A stretch of 64,000 nucleotides of DNA from Halomonas stenophila (GTDB lineage Bacteria; Pseudomonadota; Gammaproteobacteria; Pseudomonadales; Halomonadaceae), in NCBI RefSeq assembly GCF_014192275.1, contig NZ_JACHXR010000010.1, positions 62,001-126,000 on the forward strand. The letters are read 5' to 3'. Below, piece after piece: positions 30,032-39,524 of this stretch. The translations under genes and the position numbers were made by a program. Positions within the stretch are counted from its first letter, which is position 1, and the number at the start of each line of letters is the position of its first letter. The notes under the pieces are model-generated. The model was not told the DNA's origin, ran no database searches, and saw only the letters and a list, made by a program, of their open reading frames with translations.

Positions 30032-31455
30032 CGCTCTCCCATGGCATTGTCCCAGACCCGCAGGACCGGCTGGAGAAGGTACTGCATTACCGTGCGCTTG
30101 CCGGTGAGGATATCCACCTGAGCGGTCATTCCGGGAATCACGTCCAGCGCCTCGTGCGCGTTGCCGCCCTCCCGGGTACGGACCCGAACCAGATAGAAGG
30201 TGTTGCCCTCCTCGTCGGTGATGGTGTCGGCGCTGATATGGTCGAGCTCGGCTTCCAGGCCACCGTAGATGGCGAAATCGTAGGCGGTGAGCTTGATGAT
30301 CGCCGGCTGCCCCGGATGCAGGAAGGCGATGTCCTGGGGGGCGATGCGCGCCTCCACCAGCAGGGCATCGTCGGTGGGCACGATATCGACCACCTCCTGG
30401 CCAGGCTGCACCACGCCCCCGAGGGTGGTGACCCCCAGGCGCTGCACGACCCCCTCGACGGGCGAACGGATCTCCGCCAGCCGCACCCGATCCTCGAGGC
30501 CGGTACTCGATTCATCCAGCGCCCCCAGCTCCCCGAGCGTCCGGGAGAGCTCATTGCGCCACTCGTTGCGGGCTTCCAGGGTCACCTCGCGGAGTTGCGC
30601 CTGGGCCTCCTCGATGGCGGCCTGCAGCCGCTCCACCTGGGACGCCGCCTGGTTCCGCTCGCCGCTGGCCTGGGAGACCTCGCGCTGCAGCCGCAGCACC
30701 TCGACCTCGGAGACCGCCCCGCTCTCCAGCAGCGGGCGGGTCAGGTTCAGCTCCCGGCCAGCCATGTCCAGATCCCGCGCCGCGGTATCACGCCGCGATC
30801 GGGCCTCGTCCAGCTCGGCGCGACGCTGCGCCAGGCGCTCCTCGAGGATGTTCCTCTGCTCGGCCAGCGCCTCCAGGCTGCTCTCGTAGAGCTCCCGCTC
30901 CCGGGCCACGAGTTCCGGAGCCTCCTCGCCCAGTGACGCGGAGGGCGTGAACTCGGACGCCGTGACCAGCGCCCTCAGGCGCTCGGCGCGGGCCTCGAGG
31001 GCCTGGGCCTTGGCGCGGTTCTCCCGGAAGGTGGCCAGGAAGCGCGTCGGGTCGATGCGCATCAGCAGCTGCCCCGCCACCACCCGGTCGCCCTCCGCGA
31101 CCAGGATCTCCTGCACCACCCCGCCATCGAAGGACTGCACCCTCTGCAGCTGGCTGGAGGGGATCACCCGCCCGACCCCGCGGGTCACCTCGTCGATGGC
31201 GGCAAAGGCCGACCAGGCAATGAGGGCCGCCACCGCCAGCAGCACCCCATAGAGGAAGGCCCTGGCCCGCAACGGATCCTGCTGCAACCGGGCCCAGTCG
31301 GCGTCGCTCGCCCAGTCGCGATCGAGATGCGCCGCCGTCACGCGGCGGGCGAAGAGGCGATCGATGAAGGGCCGGAAGGGACGTCCGCCGGTCTCGGAGA
31401 ACCGACCAATGGCCTCGAACCCCTGCTGCTCGGCACTGCGACGCGAGGACCTCAT
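30028..31455 (-). CDS. lapC: HlyD-family type I secretion adaptor (LapC-like)
   Basis: A 475-aa periplasmic membrane-fusion protein linking the ABC transporter to the outer-membrane channel. There is a single N-terminal membrane helix (LYGVLLAVAALIAWSAFAAI), then a biotinyl-lipoyl half-motif, long coiled-coil hairpins (residues about 150-290) and the closing beta-barrel with RLGVTTLGGVVQPGQEVVDIV. The C-terminal GMTAQVDILTGKRTVMQYLL is the typical family ending. It overlaps the transporter gene at ATGA and the LuxR gene at its own stop. Confidence 0.93.
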   Translation of the reverse strand: MRSSRRSAEQQGFEAIGRFSETGGRPFRPFIDRLFARRVTAAHLDRDWASDADWARLQQDPLRARAFLYGVLLAVAALIAWSAFAAIDEVTRGVGRVIPSSQLQRVQSFDGGVVQEILVAEGDRVVAGQLLMRIDPTRFLATFRENRAKAQALEARAERLRALVTASEFTPSASLGEEAPELVARERELYESSLEALAEQRNILEERLAQRRAELDEARSRRDTAARDLDMAGRELNLTRPLLESGAVSEVEVLRLQREVSQASGERNQAASQVERLQAAIEEAQAQLREVTLEARNEWRNELSRTLGELGALDESSTGLEDRVRLAEIRSPVEGVVQRLGVTTLGGVVQPGQEVVDIVPTDDALLVEARIAPQDIAFLHPGQPAIIKLTAYDFAIYGGLEAELDHISADTITDEEGNTFYLVRVRTREGGNAHEALDVIPGMTAQVDILTGKRTVMQYLLQPVLRVWDNAMGER

Positions 31456-33623
31456 CCGCCGGCCCTCCCGATCTGGCCCTTGCGCAGGGCCTCCACCACC
31501 GTGTCCCGGGGCCCGTCGGCCACGACCCTGCCGGCGTCGATGACGACGATGCGATCGACCAGGGACAGCAGCGAGGTGCGATGGGTCACCACCACCATGG
31601 TCTTGCCCTGGGCATAGCGCTTGAGCCTGGCCTTGAAGGCCTCCTCGCTGGAGTGGTCCATGGAACTCGACGGCTCGTCGAGCAGCAGTACCTGGGGGTC
31701 ATGGACCAGGGCCCGGGCGATGGCCACGGCCTGGCGCTGCCCGCCCGAGAGCCGTCGCCCCCGCTCGCCGACGTTCAGCGCGACGCCCTGGGGATGCCCA
31801 TTCACCAGCTCTTCGAGGCCGCCGAGCTCGATGGCACGCAGCAGCGCCTCGTCCTCGACGCCATCGCTGCCCCCACCGGCCACGATGTTGTCCCGCAAGC
31901 TGCCATGGAACAGGCTCACGTCCTGGGGCACATAGCCGATATGGCGCCGCAGCTGGATGGGGTCGAACTGGCGAATGTCCACGTCGTCGAGCCTCACCGC
32001 CCCGCTGGAAGGCACATACAGGCCCAGTACGAGCTTGTTGAGGGTGGTCTTGCCGCAACCGACCCGACCCAGCAGCGCCACCTTCTCGCCCGCCTCGATG
32101 CTCAGCGACACGTCCCGCAGGGCATCCTGCTCCTCCCCGGGATAGCGGAAGGTCACCTTGTCGAAGCGGATATCGCCCCGGACCACCGGGCGATCGATGA
32201 AGCGCTGTCCGTCCGGTCGCTCGACCGGCAGCTGCATCACCTCCTCCAGGGACCGCAGGGCCGTGGCCGACTGGTGGTACTGGGCCAGGAGCGCCGCCGC
32301 CTGGCTCACCGGCGCCATGGCCCGGGAGGAGAGCAGGTAGGCGGCGATCAGGCCGCCCTGGGTCAGCTGGCCGTCGATGATCAGGTAGACCCCGATGAGA
32401 ATCACCACGACCGCCACGCTATGCTGGGCCCACAACGCCACACTGGATACCGAGGAACTCACCAGCCTCAGCTGGGCCGCGGTGCGCGAGAGGAAGGCCG
32501 AGGCCCGCTCCCAGGTGCCCTGGATGCGGCTCTCGCCGCGCAGCGTCTTGACGGTCTCGAGCTGGGAGACCGACTCCACCAGGGTGGCATTGCGCTGGGC
32601 ACTCGCCCGCCAGGTCGTCTCGGACAGCTCGTGCAGCTTGCCCTGTGCCGCCAGGGCATAGAGCAGCACGAAGGCGATGCCGACCAGCACCGGAATCACC
32701 AGCGGCGGCCCGATCAGGGCGATGATGCCGGCGAACAGCAGCACGAAGGGCAGGTCGACCAATCCGACCACCGTGGCGGAGCCGATGAAGGCGCGCACCG
32801 ACTCGAAGGATTGTAGCGTCGCCGCGAAGGAGCCGGTGGAAGCGGGTCGTGCCGCCATGCGCAGTCCCAGCACCCGGGACATGATCGCCGAGGACAGCTT
32901 GACGTCGGCCCGGCTCGCCGCCAGGTCGACGAAGGCATTGCGCATCAGGCGCAGGGCCAGGTCGAAGCACAGCACCACGAAGATGCCCACCGCGAGCACC
33001 CAGAGCGTCTCGGTGGCATGGTTGGGCACCACCCGGTCGTAGACGTTGAGCACGAACAGCGGCATGGCGACCGCGAACAGGTTGATCACCACGGAGCCGG
33101 CGATCACGTCTCGATAGAGCCGGCGGTTCTCGCGGATCACGCCCCAGAACCAGTGCCGTGAGGACTGGCGCCGGACCTCCGGGCCTCGGGCATCGAAGCG
33201 AAAGCGCGGACGCACGTAGATGGCCTGGCCGCTGTAGCTGCGCTGCAAGCCGTCGAGTTCGACCTCGGTCTCGGCCTCGCCGAGCTCGGGAAAGATCACC
33301 CGGGCGCGGCGGGACCTCAGGTCGAGGGCCACCAGTACGCAGGCTCGCCCGGGCTCGAGCAGCAACACGGCCGGGAACAGGGCGGGATTCAACTGCACCA
33401 GGCGGGACTTGACGATTCGTGCCGACATGCCGGCACGGGCCGCCGCTCTGGGGAAGACCCCCGGGGTGAGCCGCCCGGCCTCCAGGGGCAGGCCGGCGGT
33501 CAGCGCTTCCGCGCTGACGTCATGATCATGGACGAGGGCGAGCGTCTGCAGGCACGCCAGCAGTTCGTCACTAATCGCCGAGCCGGCACCGACGCCCTCT
33601 CCCAGGGTTTCCTGTTGTGTCAC
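31452..33623 (-). CDS. lapB: Type I secretion ABC transporter (LapB-like)
   Basis: An inner-membrane ATP-driven exporter of about 723 aa. Residues 1-130 are a C39-peptidase-like domain in which the catalytic cysteine is absent, as in RTX exporters. Membrane helices span about 160-430. The ATPase follows with Walker A LLGRVGCGKTTLNKLVLG, signature LSGGQRQAVAIARAL and Walker B VLLLDEPSSSMD. I prefer the GTG at 33623, which has AGAGG five bases upstream; a GTG at 33629 is also in frame. It is downstream of the TolC-OmpA gene and upstream of the adaptor. Confidence 0.93.
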   Translation of the reverse strand: MTQQETLGEGVGAGSAISDELLACLQTLALVHDHDVSAEALTAGLPLEAGRLTPGVFPRAAARAGMSARIVKSRLVQLNPALFPAVLLLEPGRACVLVALDLRSRRARVIFPELGEAETEVELDGLQRSYSGQAIYVRPRFRFDARGPEVRRQSSRHWFWGVIRENRRLYRDVIAGSVVINLFAVAMPLFVLNVYDRVVPNHATETLWVLAVGIFVVLCFDLALRLMRNAFVDLAASRADVKLSSAIMSRVLGLRMAARPASTGSFAATLQSFESVRAFIGSATVVGLVDLPFVLLFAGIIALIGPPLVIPVLVGIAFVLLYALAAQGKLHELSETTWRASAQRNATLVESVSQLETVKTLRGESRIQGTWERASAFLSRTAAQLRLVSSSVSSVALWAQHSVAVVVILIGVYLIIDGQLTQGGLIAAYLLSSRAMAPVSQAAALLAQYHQSATALRSLEEVMQLPVERPDGQRFIDRPVVRGDIRFDKVTFRYPGEEQDALRDVSLSIEAGEKVALLGRVGCGKTTLNKLVLGLYVPSSGAVRLDDVDIRQFDPIQLRRHIGYVPQDVSLFHGSLRDNIVAGGGSDGVEDEALLRAIELGGLEELVNGHPQGVALNVGERGRRLSGGQRQAVAIARALVHDPQVLLLDEPSSSMDHSSEEAFKARLKRYAQGKTMVVVTHRTSLLSLVDRIVVIDAGRVVADGPRDTVVEALRKGQIGRAGG

Positions 33624-33678
33624 GGACACCTCTGCATTCGGTCACGGGCGCCGGGAGCCCGACGACTCCGGCTTGGCC

Positions 33679-35589
33679 TCATCCCGCGACGCGCCCCTGA
33701 AGGCCGGGCGCGCGCTGGCTCAGGTCGAGATGTTCCCCGACCCGCTCCAGGGTGACCTCCACCCGGCGGTTCTGACCCCGTCCCTCCACGGTGTCATTGG
33801 TGGCCACCGGACGACGCGACCCGAACCCTTCGGTCTCGATCAGGCCGGCCGAGACGCCCTGGGCCACCAGATACTCCCCCACGCTCTCGGCACGCCGCCG
33901 CGACAGCGGCTCGTTGATGGCATCGGTCCCCGTGGCATCGGCATGGCCGGCGATGTACACGCGCACCAGGTCGTTGCGCGCGCGAATCCGCTCGGCCAGC
34001 GAGCGCAGCTCCTCGCGGGCCTCGAGGCTCAGCTCGGCGCTGTTGATCTCGAACAGGGCATCGGCGGAGAGGGTCACGTCCGGGGCCCGGGTCGGGGCCG
34101 GGGTGATGCCGTCGGTGAAGTCCGCCAGGGTATAGCCGCTGGGTCCCGGCGCCGGACAGATCGTCTCGGGGTCGAGTCGAACGCCCTCGCCGCCCAGTTC
34201 CGACAGGCTGGGCAGATCGTCGCGGCGCACCTCCAGCACCTGCATCAGCTGGCCCATCGCGGCCAGGGTACGGGCGTCGGCCAGGGCCACGTCATACTGG
34301 GCGTTGACATGGGCACGGCTGGCCTCGAAGAACTCGTTCTCGGTGTCGAGCACATCGAGCAGGCTGCGCTGGCCGATATCGAACTGCTGCTGGTAGGCTC
34401 CGCGCACCCGGTCGGTGGACTGGCGATGCTGATTGAGGTAGGCCAGCTGCTCGCGCAGCCGCCGGGTATCGTTGTAAGCGACCTGGATGGTCTGGCGGAG
34501 ATCCACGCAGGCCTTCTCGCGCAGGTCGATGGCCTGCTCGACCCGGTCGCTGGCGGCACGGAACTCCGCCAGGTCGCTGCCACCACGGTACAGGTTCATG
34601 CTGGCCACCAGCTCGATGCTGTGGCGGTCCTGCCGCTCGTCCGGCGTCAACAGGCTGGTGCTGTCGCCATCCTGATAGGTGCCGGTACGCCCCACCAGGT
34701 CGAGCCGGGGCTGGAAGTCGGACCGGGTGCCGCGTCGCTGCGCCCGGGAAGCGGCGATGTTCTCGATGGCGGCGTGGAATTCCGGGTTGCCCTGGAAGGC
34801 CAGGTCGAGGGCCCGGGAGACATCGGCGGGTAGCCGGTCGTCGAAGGTCGGTGCCGGCGCCAGGCTCGCCGCCGGGAGATCGCCGACGATGCGCTGATAG
34901 CGGGCGGTCACGTCATGCAGGTTGGACGCCTCGGTCATCAGGTTGGACTCGGCCAGGGCCAGGCGGCCGCTGATCTGTTCCAGGTCGACCCGGCGACCGG
35001 CCCCGGACGCCACCCGCAGCTCGATCTGGTTGAAGACTTCCAGGTGCTTGCGATAGTTGTCCTGGGCGAGCCGCACCAGCTCGCGGTAACGCTGCACATC
35101 GAGGTAGGCCCGGGCGGCCTCCAGGGCCACCTCCTCACTGGCGCCGAGCAGCTCGTAGTAGCGCACCCGTTCCGCGCGGTCGAGGCGCTCGACCTCGCTG
35201 CGGGTGGCGAAGCCGTCGTAGAGCATCTGGGTCAAGGCCAGCTCGGCGTAATCGGTGTCGTAGCTACCCCGCCCATCGTTCTCGCGATCCTCGATGCCCA
35301 CCCCGGCATTGACGTCGACGCTGGGCAGGTAGTTGCCCCAGGCCGCGCGGGCATCATGTCCCGAGGCCTGGAAGGAGCGCCAGGCGGCCTGGACCTCGGG
35401 ATTGGTGGAAATGGCCTGTTGCACCACCTGCCGAAGGTCGGCGGCGCCTGGCGACATCAACCCGGAGGGCAACGATTGCGCCACCGCCGAGGCGAGGGGC
35501 AACAGGACCAGGGTGGCACCGGCGGCCACGCCCCTGGCGAGGCGCTTCCCGATCCTGGTCGATGACGGCTTGGTGCGCGCGCGTGTCAT
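33679..35589 (-). CDS. TolC-family outer-membrane channel fused to an OmpA domain (LapE-like)
   Basis: A 636-aa precursor. A Sec signal (LARGVAAGATLVLLPLASAVAQ) ends near residue 38. Residues about 45-470 are a TolC-type channel with two outer-membrane efflux repeats. Residues about 500-625 are an OmpA-like domain containing VYIAGHADATGTDAINEPLS and the peptidoglycan-binding pattern NEPLSRRRAESV. The ATG at 35589 has AAGGGAA upstream. It would form the outer-membrane port of the adhesin exporter, and the OmpA part could fix the port to the cell wall. First gene of the export operon. Confidence 0.92.
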   Translation of the reverse strand: MTRARTKPSSTRIGKRLARGVAAGATLVLLPLASAVAQSLPSGLMSPGAADLRQVVQQAISTNPEVQAAWRSFQASGHDARAAWGNYLPSVDVNAGVGIEDRENDGRGSYDTDYAELALTQMLYDGFATRSEVERLDRAERVRYYELLGASEEVALEAARAYLDVQRYRELVRLAQDNYRKHLEVFNQIELRVASGAGRRVDLEQISGRLALAESNLMTEASNLHDVTARYQRIVGDLPAASLAPAPTFDDRLPADVSRALDLAFQGNPEFHAAIENIAASRAQRRGTRSDFQPRLDLVGRTGTYQDGDSTSLLTPDERQDRHSIELVASMNLYRGGSDLAEFRAASDRVEQAIDLREKACVDLRQTIQVAYNDTRRLREQLAYLNQHRQSTDRVRGAYQQQFDIGQRSLLDVLDTENEFFEASRAHVNAQYDVALADARTLAAMGQLMQVLEVRRDDLPSLSELGGEGVRLDPETICPAPGPSGYTLADFTDGITPAPTRAPDVTLSADALFEINSAELSLEAREELRSLAERIRARNDLVRVYIAGHADATGTDAINEPLSRRRAESVGEYLVAQGVSAGLIETEGFGSRRPVATNDTVEGRGQNRRVEVTLERVGEHLDLSQRAPGLQGRVAG

Positions 35590-35948
35590 GGCAGTTCCCT
35601 TCGTTGTGCGTAATCGGGCGGAGGCATGGGGAGACGCACGCTGGCCGATACCACAGGCGTCTACCTGCCTCCTGCCTTTCTTGTGGGGATGCCTCATGTC
35701 CTGCGGCGCCGGCCCATCATGCGCCAGCATGAGAAATCCCTTGTCCCCAGCATTACATACAACATACTGTTACACACATTAACAAGGTTTGTCAGGCTTG
35801 GCAGCCGGTCCGAAGGGATTCCCTGTAAGTGATCGACCACGAACCATATAAGCGATGTCTTACACGGCATGGCTCCGGCCTCTCGCGCCCGGGGCCAAAC
35901 ATGGTATCGTCTCGGCAAGACAGCACCGGCCCGCACAAGGAGAACGCC
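35590..35948. other. Divergent intergenic region with AT-rich core
   Basis: About 360 bases between the adhesin-export operon and the plus-strand 93-aa gene. The AT-rich core at 35748-35795 probably contains the export-operon promoter. It also contains a sequence on the minus strand (AGTATGTTGTATGTAATG, 35751-35768) resembling E. coli Ter sites. No gene is seen. Confidence 0.5.
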
Positions 35949-36230
35949 ATGTCCTCATCGGAAATCCAGAAGACCCGTGTGATCAACGAGCTACGCAGCT
36001 TCATCAAGAAGCTGCTCCAGGACCCCAAGATCCTCGAACAGTCCCTGGTGATCGCCCGGCAGCGCCTCGGCGACGGCGACCAGGCCGATGTCATGGCCCG
36101 CATCGCCAACGAGATCTCGGACACCACCAGCGTGCACATCCCGGAGGATCCCGCCGAGCACTCCGAGGCCGACCGCCTCTTCCTGGAGCTGCTCAAGGAA
36201 GTCGTCCGCGAGGAGCAGGCCCTCTACTGA
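35949..36230 (+). CDS. Small helical hypothetical protein, 93 aa
   Basis: A short cytoplasmic protein, starting MSSSEIQKTRVINELRSFIK at an ATG with AAGGAGAACGCC upstream. It consists of amphipathic helices (KKLLQDPKILEQSLVIARQR and DRLFLELLKEVVREEQALY) and an acidic middle. No cysteine, signal or membrane segment. Not recognised. It precedes thiI by about 110 bases on the same strand. Confidence 0.75.
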   Translation: MSSSEIQKTRVINELRSFIKKLLQDPKILEQSLVIARQRLGDGDQADVMARIANEISDTTSVHIPEDPAEHSEADRLFLELLKEVVREEQALY

Positions 36231-36339
36231 CCGCGACGGGGTCGCGTGGCGGCCACCGCGGTGCCGCCAGCCGCCACGCCCCTGCACCTCGCGGCGACGC
36301 CTGATAGAATGGCACGACACTTTTTCAACGCCTCGCCGC

Positions 36340-37818
36340 ATGTCCTACCTGATCAAGCTGCACCCCGAGATCACCATCAAGTCGCGCTCGGCCCGACAGC
36401 AGATGACTCGCTGCCTGACCGGCAATATCCGCACCATCCTGCGCCGCCATGACGAGCGCATCCGGGTTCGTGACCAATGGGACTCGCTTCGCGTGCGACT
36501 GCCCGCCGGCCTGAGCCCTGGCCTCACCGCGACCATCGAGGACGACCTGGCCCGCATCCCCGGCATCCAGGAGATCCTGGCGGCGGAGGATGTGCCCTTC
36601 GTCTCCCTGGACGATATCGCCGCGCGCCTCGTCCCCCTCTGGCGCCCGCTCATCGAGGGTCGCCGCTTTCGCGTCAAGGCCAAGCGCCGGGGGCAGCATG
36701 ACTTCACCTCGGAGGATATGGAGCGCCACCTGGGCAGCGCCCTGCTCCGCGCGGCGCCCTCCGCCAGGGTCGACCTGGGCCATCCGGAGGTGGTGGTGCC
36801 GGTGGAGCTCACCAACGGCCGCCTCCAGGTCATCCGTGCCCGCTGGCCGGGCATCGGCGGCTATCCGCTGGGCGTGCAGGGCCAGGCCCTGGCGCTGATA
36901 TCGGGGGGGTTCGACTCGCCGGTGGCCGCGTGGCGCATGATGCGCCGGGGCGTGAAGACGCACTTCATCTTCTTCAACCTGGGTGGCCCGGCCCATGAAG
37001 CCGGCGTCCGCGAGGTCACCCATCACCTCTGGGCCCGTTACGGCGCCTCGCACCGGGTCCGCTTCCTCTCGGTGCCCTTCGAGGGCGTGGTCGGGGAAAT
37101 CCTGCGCAGCGTGCCCGACGGGCTGATGGGGGTCGTCCTGAAACGCATGATGGTGCGTGCCGCCGGCCGGGTCGCCCAGCGGGCGAGGATCCCGGCGCTG
37201 GTCACGGGTGACGCCATCGCCCAGGTGTCGAGCCAGACGCTCACCAACCTCGGCCAGATCGATGCCGCCAGCCCGGTCCCCATCCTTCGCCCGCTGCTCA
37301 CCGAGGACAAGCAGGCCATCATCGATCAGGCACGGGAGCTCGATACGGCCCGCTTCGCCGAGACCATGCCGGAATACTGCGGCGTGATCTCGCGGCGACC
37401 GCATATCAGGACCGACGCCCAGCGGCTCGACGCCGCCGAGGCCGACTTCGACTTCTCGGTGCTGGATGCCGCCCTGGAGGCCGCCGTCGCCACCCGCAGC
37501 GATCGGCTCGGGGAGCCCGCCGGGCCACTCGGCGAGGTGCTGACGGTGGACTCACCGCAGGCGCTTTCGGCGCTGCACGCCCCCTGCGTGATCGACATCC
37601 GCGCGCCGGCGCAGCAGGAGGCCGCACCGCTGGAGGTCGGCGAGGTACCGCTGCTGGAGATTCCCTTCTACGAACTGCAGGAACGCGCCCCGGCCCTGCC
37701 CCGGGACCGGCACTACCTGCTGTTCTGCGACCAGGGCGTGATGAGTCGCATGCAGGCGCTCCACCTGGCCGACCGCGGGCTGGACCACTTCGGGGTCTAT
37801 CGCTCAGAACCGCGCTGA
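36340..37818 (+). CDS. thiI: tRNA 4-thiouridine sulfurtransferase ThiI with rhodanese domain
   Basis: A 492-aa enzyme that adenylates U8 of tRNA and transfers sulfur to it, and also supplies sulfur for the thiamine thiazole. Residues 1-165 hold the ferredoxin-like and THUMP domains. The PP-loop is LALISGGFDSPVAAW (about 185-200). The C-terminal rhodanese domain carries the persulfide cysteine in YLLFCDQGVMSRMQALHL. The length matches E. coli ThiI (482 aa). The ATG at 36340 gives the conserved start MSYLIKLHPEITIKSR. VTT-domain gene follows convergently. Confidence 0.95.
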   Translation: MSYLIKLHPEITIKSRSARQQMTRCLTGNIRTILRRHDERIRVRDQWDSLRVRLPAGLSPGLTATIEDDLARIPGIQEILAAEDVPFVSLDDIAARLVPLWRPLIEGRRFRVKAKRRGQHDFTSEDMERHLGSALLRAAPSARVDLGHPEVVVPVELTNGRLQVIRARWPGIGGYPLGVQGQALALISGGFDSPVAAWRMMRRGVKTHFIFFNLGGPAHEAGVREVTHHLWARYGASHRVRFLSVPFEGVVGEILRSVPDGLMGVVLKRMMVRAAGRVAQRARIPALVTGDAIAQVSSQTLTNLGQIDAASPVPILRPLLTEDKQAIIDQARELDTARFAETMPEYCGVISRRPHIRTDAQRLDAAEADFDFSVLDAALEAAVATRSDRLGEPAGPLGEVLTVDSPQALSALHAPCVIDIRAPAQQEAAPLEVGEVPLLEIPFYELQERAPALPRDRHYLLFCDQGVMSRMQALHLADRGLDHFGVYRSEPR

Positions 37819-37833
37819 GCGGGGGCGGGCGCC

Positions 37834-38532
37834 CTAGCGAGGATGCCGGAAGTGGTCGACGAACGTCCGCCAACGCCTGGGCACGGGGATCCAGCCGGCA
37901 TCGACCAGCCGAGGCAGGGCGATCAACACGCCCACGACCACCAGCCCGACCGCCATCGCCCAACCGCTGTCGAGGGCGATCCCCTTCCCCGCCAGCACAT
38001 AGATCAGGGTCATGGGGGCCATGCCCAGTGCCGTCGCCACCAGGAAGCGGCCGGTGGTCAGCGCCGTCAGTCCCGCCGCATAGCTGATCAGGGCGAAGGA
38101 GAGCACGGGAATCAGCCTCGCCAGCAGCACCATGCCGAAGAGGAGGCGCTGGGGACACTCGGGGAACAGCGCCACCCGGCCATGGAACAACCGCTCGATC
38201 ACCGCCCGCCCCACCCACCGGGCGATCCAGAAGCTCAGGCTGGCCCCCAGCAGGGCACCGGCCATGCTCAGCAGGAACGCCAGTAGCGGGTCATAGAGCA
38301 TCCCGGCCGCCACGCTGACCACCATGGTCGGAATCGGCCCCACCACCACCGTGAGCGCCATCACGCCCGCCAGTGCCGGTGGCCCCCAGGGCCCCAGCCT
38401 CAGGCCCAGGCGCTCCAGGCGGTCGGGGTCGATCCAGCCGGACTGGTAGACCCAGAGCCCCAGTGCCACCAACCCCAGCAGTGCCAGCCCCGCCAGCAGC
38501 GCCTGACGACTGTGCCGCGGATCGACCTTCAT
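37834..38532 (-). CDS. TVP38/TMEM64 (VTT/SNARE-associated) family membrane protein
   Basis: A 232-aa inner-membrane protein with about five or six hydrophobic helices. The VTT core is PTMVVSVAAGMLYDPLLAFL followed by LSMAGALLGASLSFWIARWV, and RLIPVLSFALISYAAGLTAL matches the re-entrant region of DedA-like proteins. Some relatives act as lipid scramblases or flippases for polyprenyl phosphate. The role here is unknown. It starts at an ATG (complement of 38530-38532), convergent with thiI. Confidence 0.85.
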   Translation of the reverse strand: MKVDPRHSRQALLAGLALLGLVALGLWVYQSGWIDPDRLERLGLRLGPWGPPALAGVMALTVVVGPIPTMVVSVAAGMLYDPLLAFLLSMAGALLGASLSFWIARWVGRAVIERLFHGRVALFPECPQRLLFGMVLLARLIPVLSFALISYAAGLTALTTGRFLVATALGMAPMTLIYVLAGKGIALDSGWAMAVGLVVVGVLIALPRLVDAGWIPVPRRWRTFVDHFRHPR

Positions 38533-39524
38533 CTCGGCCCCCTCCGGCCATCGTGGACAAGGCGGGCTTGCGACCTCGCAGGACGGCGGATGCCCCCAGT
38601 CCCCCCTGATTGGCCCGGTCGACCGCTACCCACGACAGGGAGATGCCCGGGCCCACTCCCAGTCTAGTCCGGCGGCCGACGGCGCAGGGCGAGAGCCCTC
38701 ACGCCGTCGGACGACAGACGGCACACCCGCCCAAGGCAAGCCGGTAACGTCGGAGCCTCCAGCAGGGGAACCGCATGACGGCCATGTGCCGGCATGAAAG
38801 TCCATCTGTCGAGATAGCACGGCGTCATATTCCGACCTCACGGCCCTCTGAGCCTGCGTTTTCCCGATCGAAAAGGGCCTCCCAAGACGAGCGAGTCGCG
38901 ATTGGTGAATCCAACCTCCGGCCCCGCATCGGTGCACCAGGACGCTCAGAGTTCCTTTATTTTCTCGACGCCTCATGGCCAAAAACCCTTGCCGACACCC
39001 GGCCTTTTCTCCGTGGAAGGACCGTCTCATCCTTTGGTACTAAAAATAAATACTAATAAAGACAAATTTTTTATATGCATTGCCTCATATAAAGAAGGCA
39101 AGCCCAGGGCACAACGCCTCCGTCGCCCCGTCTCGAAGCCGATCCACTCGCCTATGGCCATGTTCTGTTTGGCCTTTCTGCAACACCACTCGCTGCCAAC
39201 CGGCCGCCTCACGGGCCGGCCGAGGAAATTCACTCCCGGCATCATGGCAAACCGGGATACCCCGGGCTAAGTTGAGAAAAGTAATCAACGCAGCATCGGA
39301 TCGGTACCGTTTTCGGACTACGGCGCCGGGAACGACAGCCCAGGCTGGAACTGGATGGGGTTGCGGGCTACGACGCCAACTCCTCCTGCTGTATATAACA
39401 CTATGTGTAGACAAAGCTGCTAATAATGGACTCGCTGAATTGAAAATTCATTTTAAAGTCAGTCAGTTGCTTTTATTTGTAAACAACCTCTAAGTCGCAT
39501 TGCATTTAATCCTAGGTGAGACAA
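38533..39524. other. Long noncoding stretch before the injection-system cluster
   Basis: Nearly 1 kb with no convincing gene. The left part is GC-rich like the chromosome. AT-rich islands occur at about 39030-39105 and 39390-39510, the second directly upstream of the sheath gene. These probably carry promoters, and would be targets for the MvaT-like silencer. I could not find a tRNA, integrase remnant or clear attachment repeat. The change in composition makes it the likely left junction of an acquired island. Confidence 0.55.

Noticed and set aside
35829-35948. N-terminal extension of the 93-aa protein
   Set aside because: The in-frame upstream codons lack a ribosome site, while the ATG at 35949 has AAGGAG. 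The extension overlaps the promoter region.
38533-39524. tRNA or attachment site at the left edge of the cluster
   Set aside because: No cloverleaf-forming sequence or convincing direct repeat could be found by eye.
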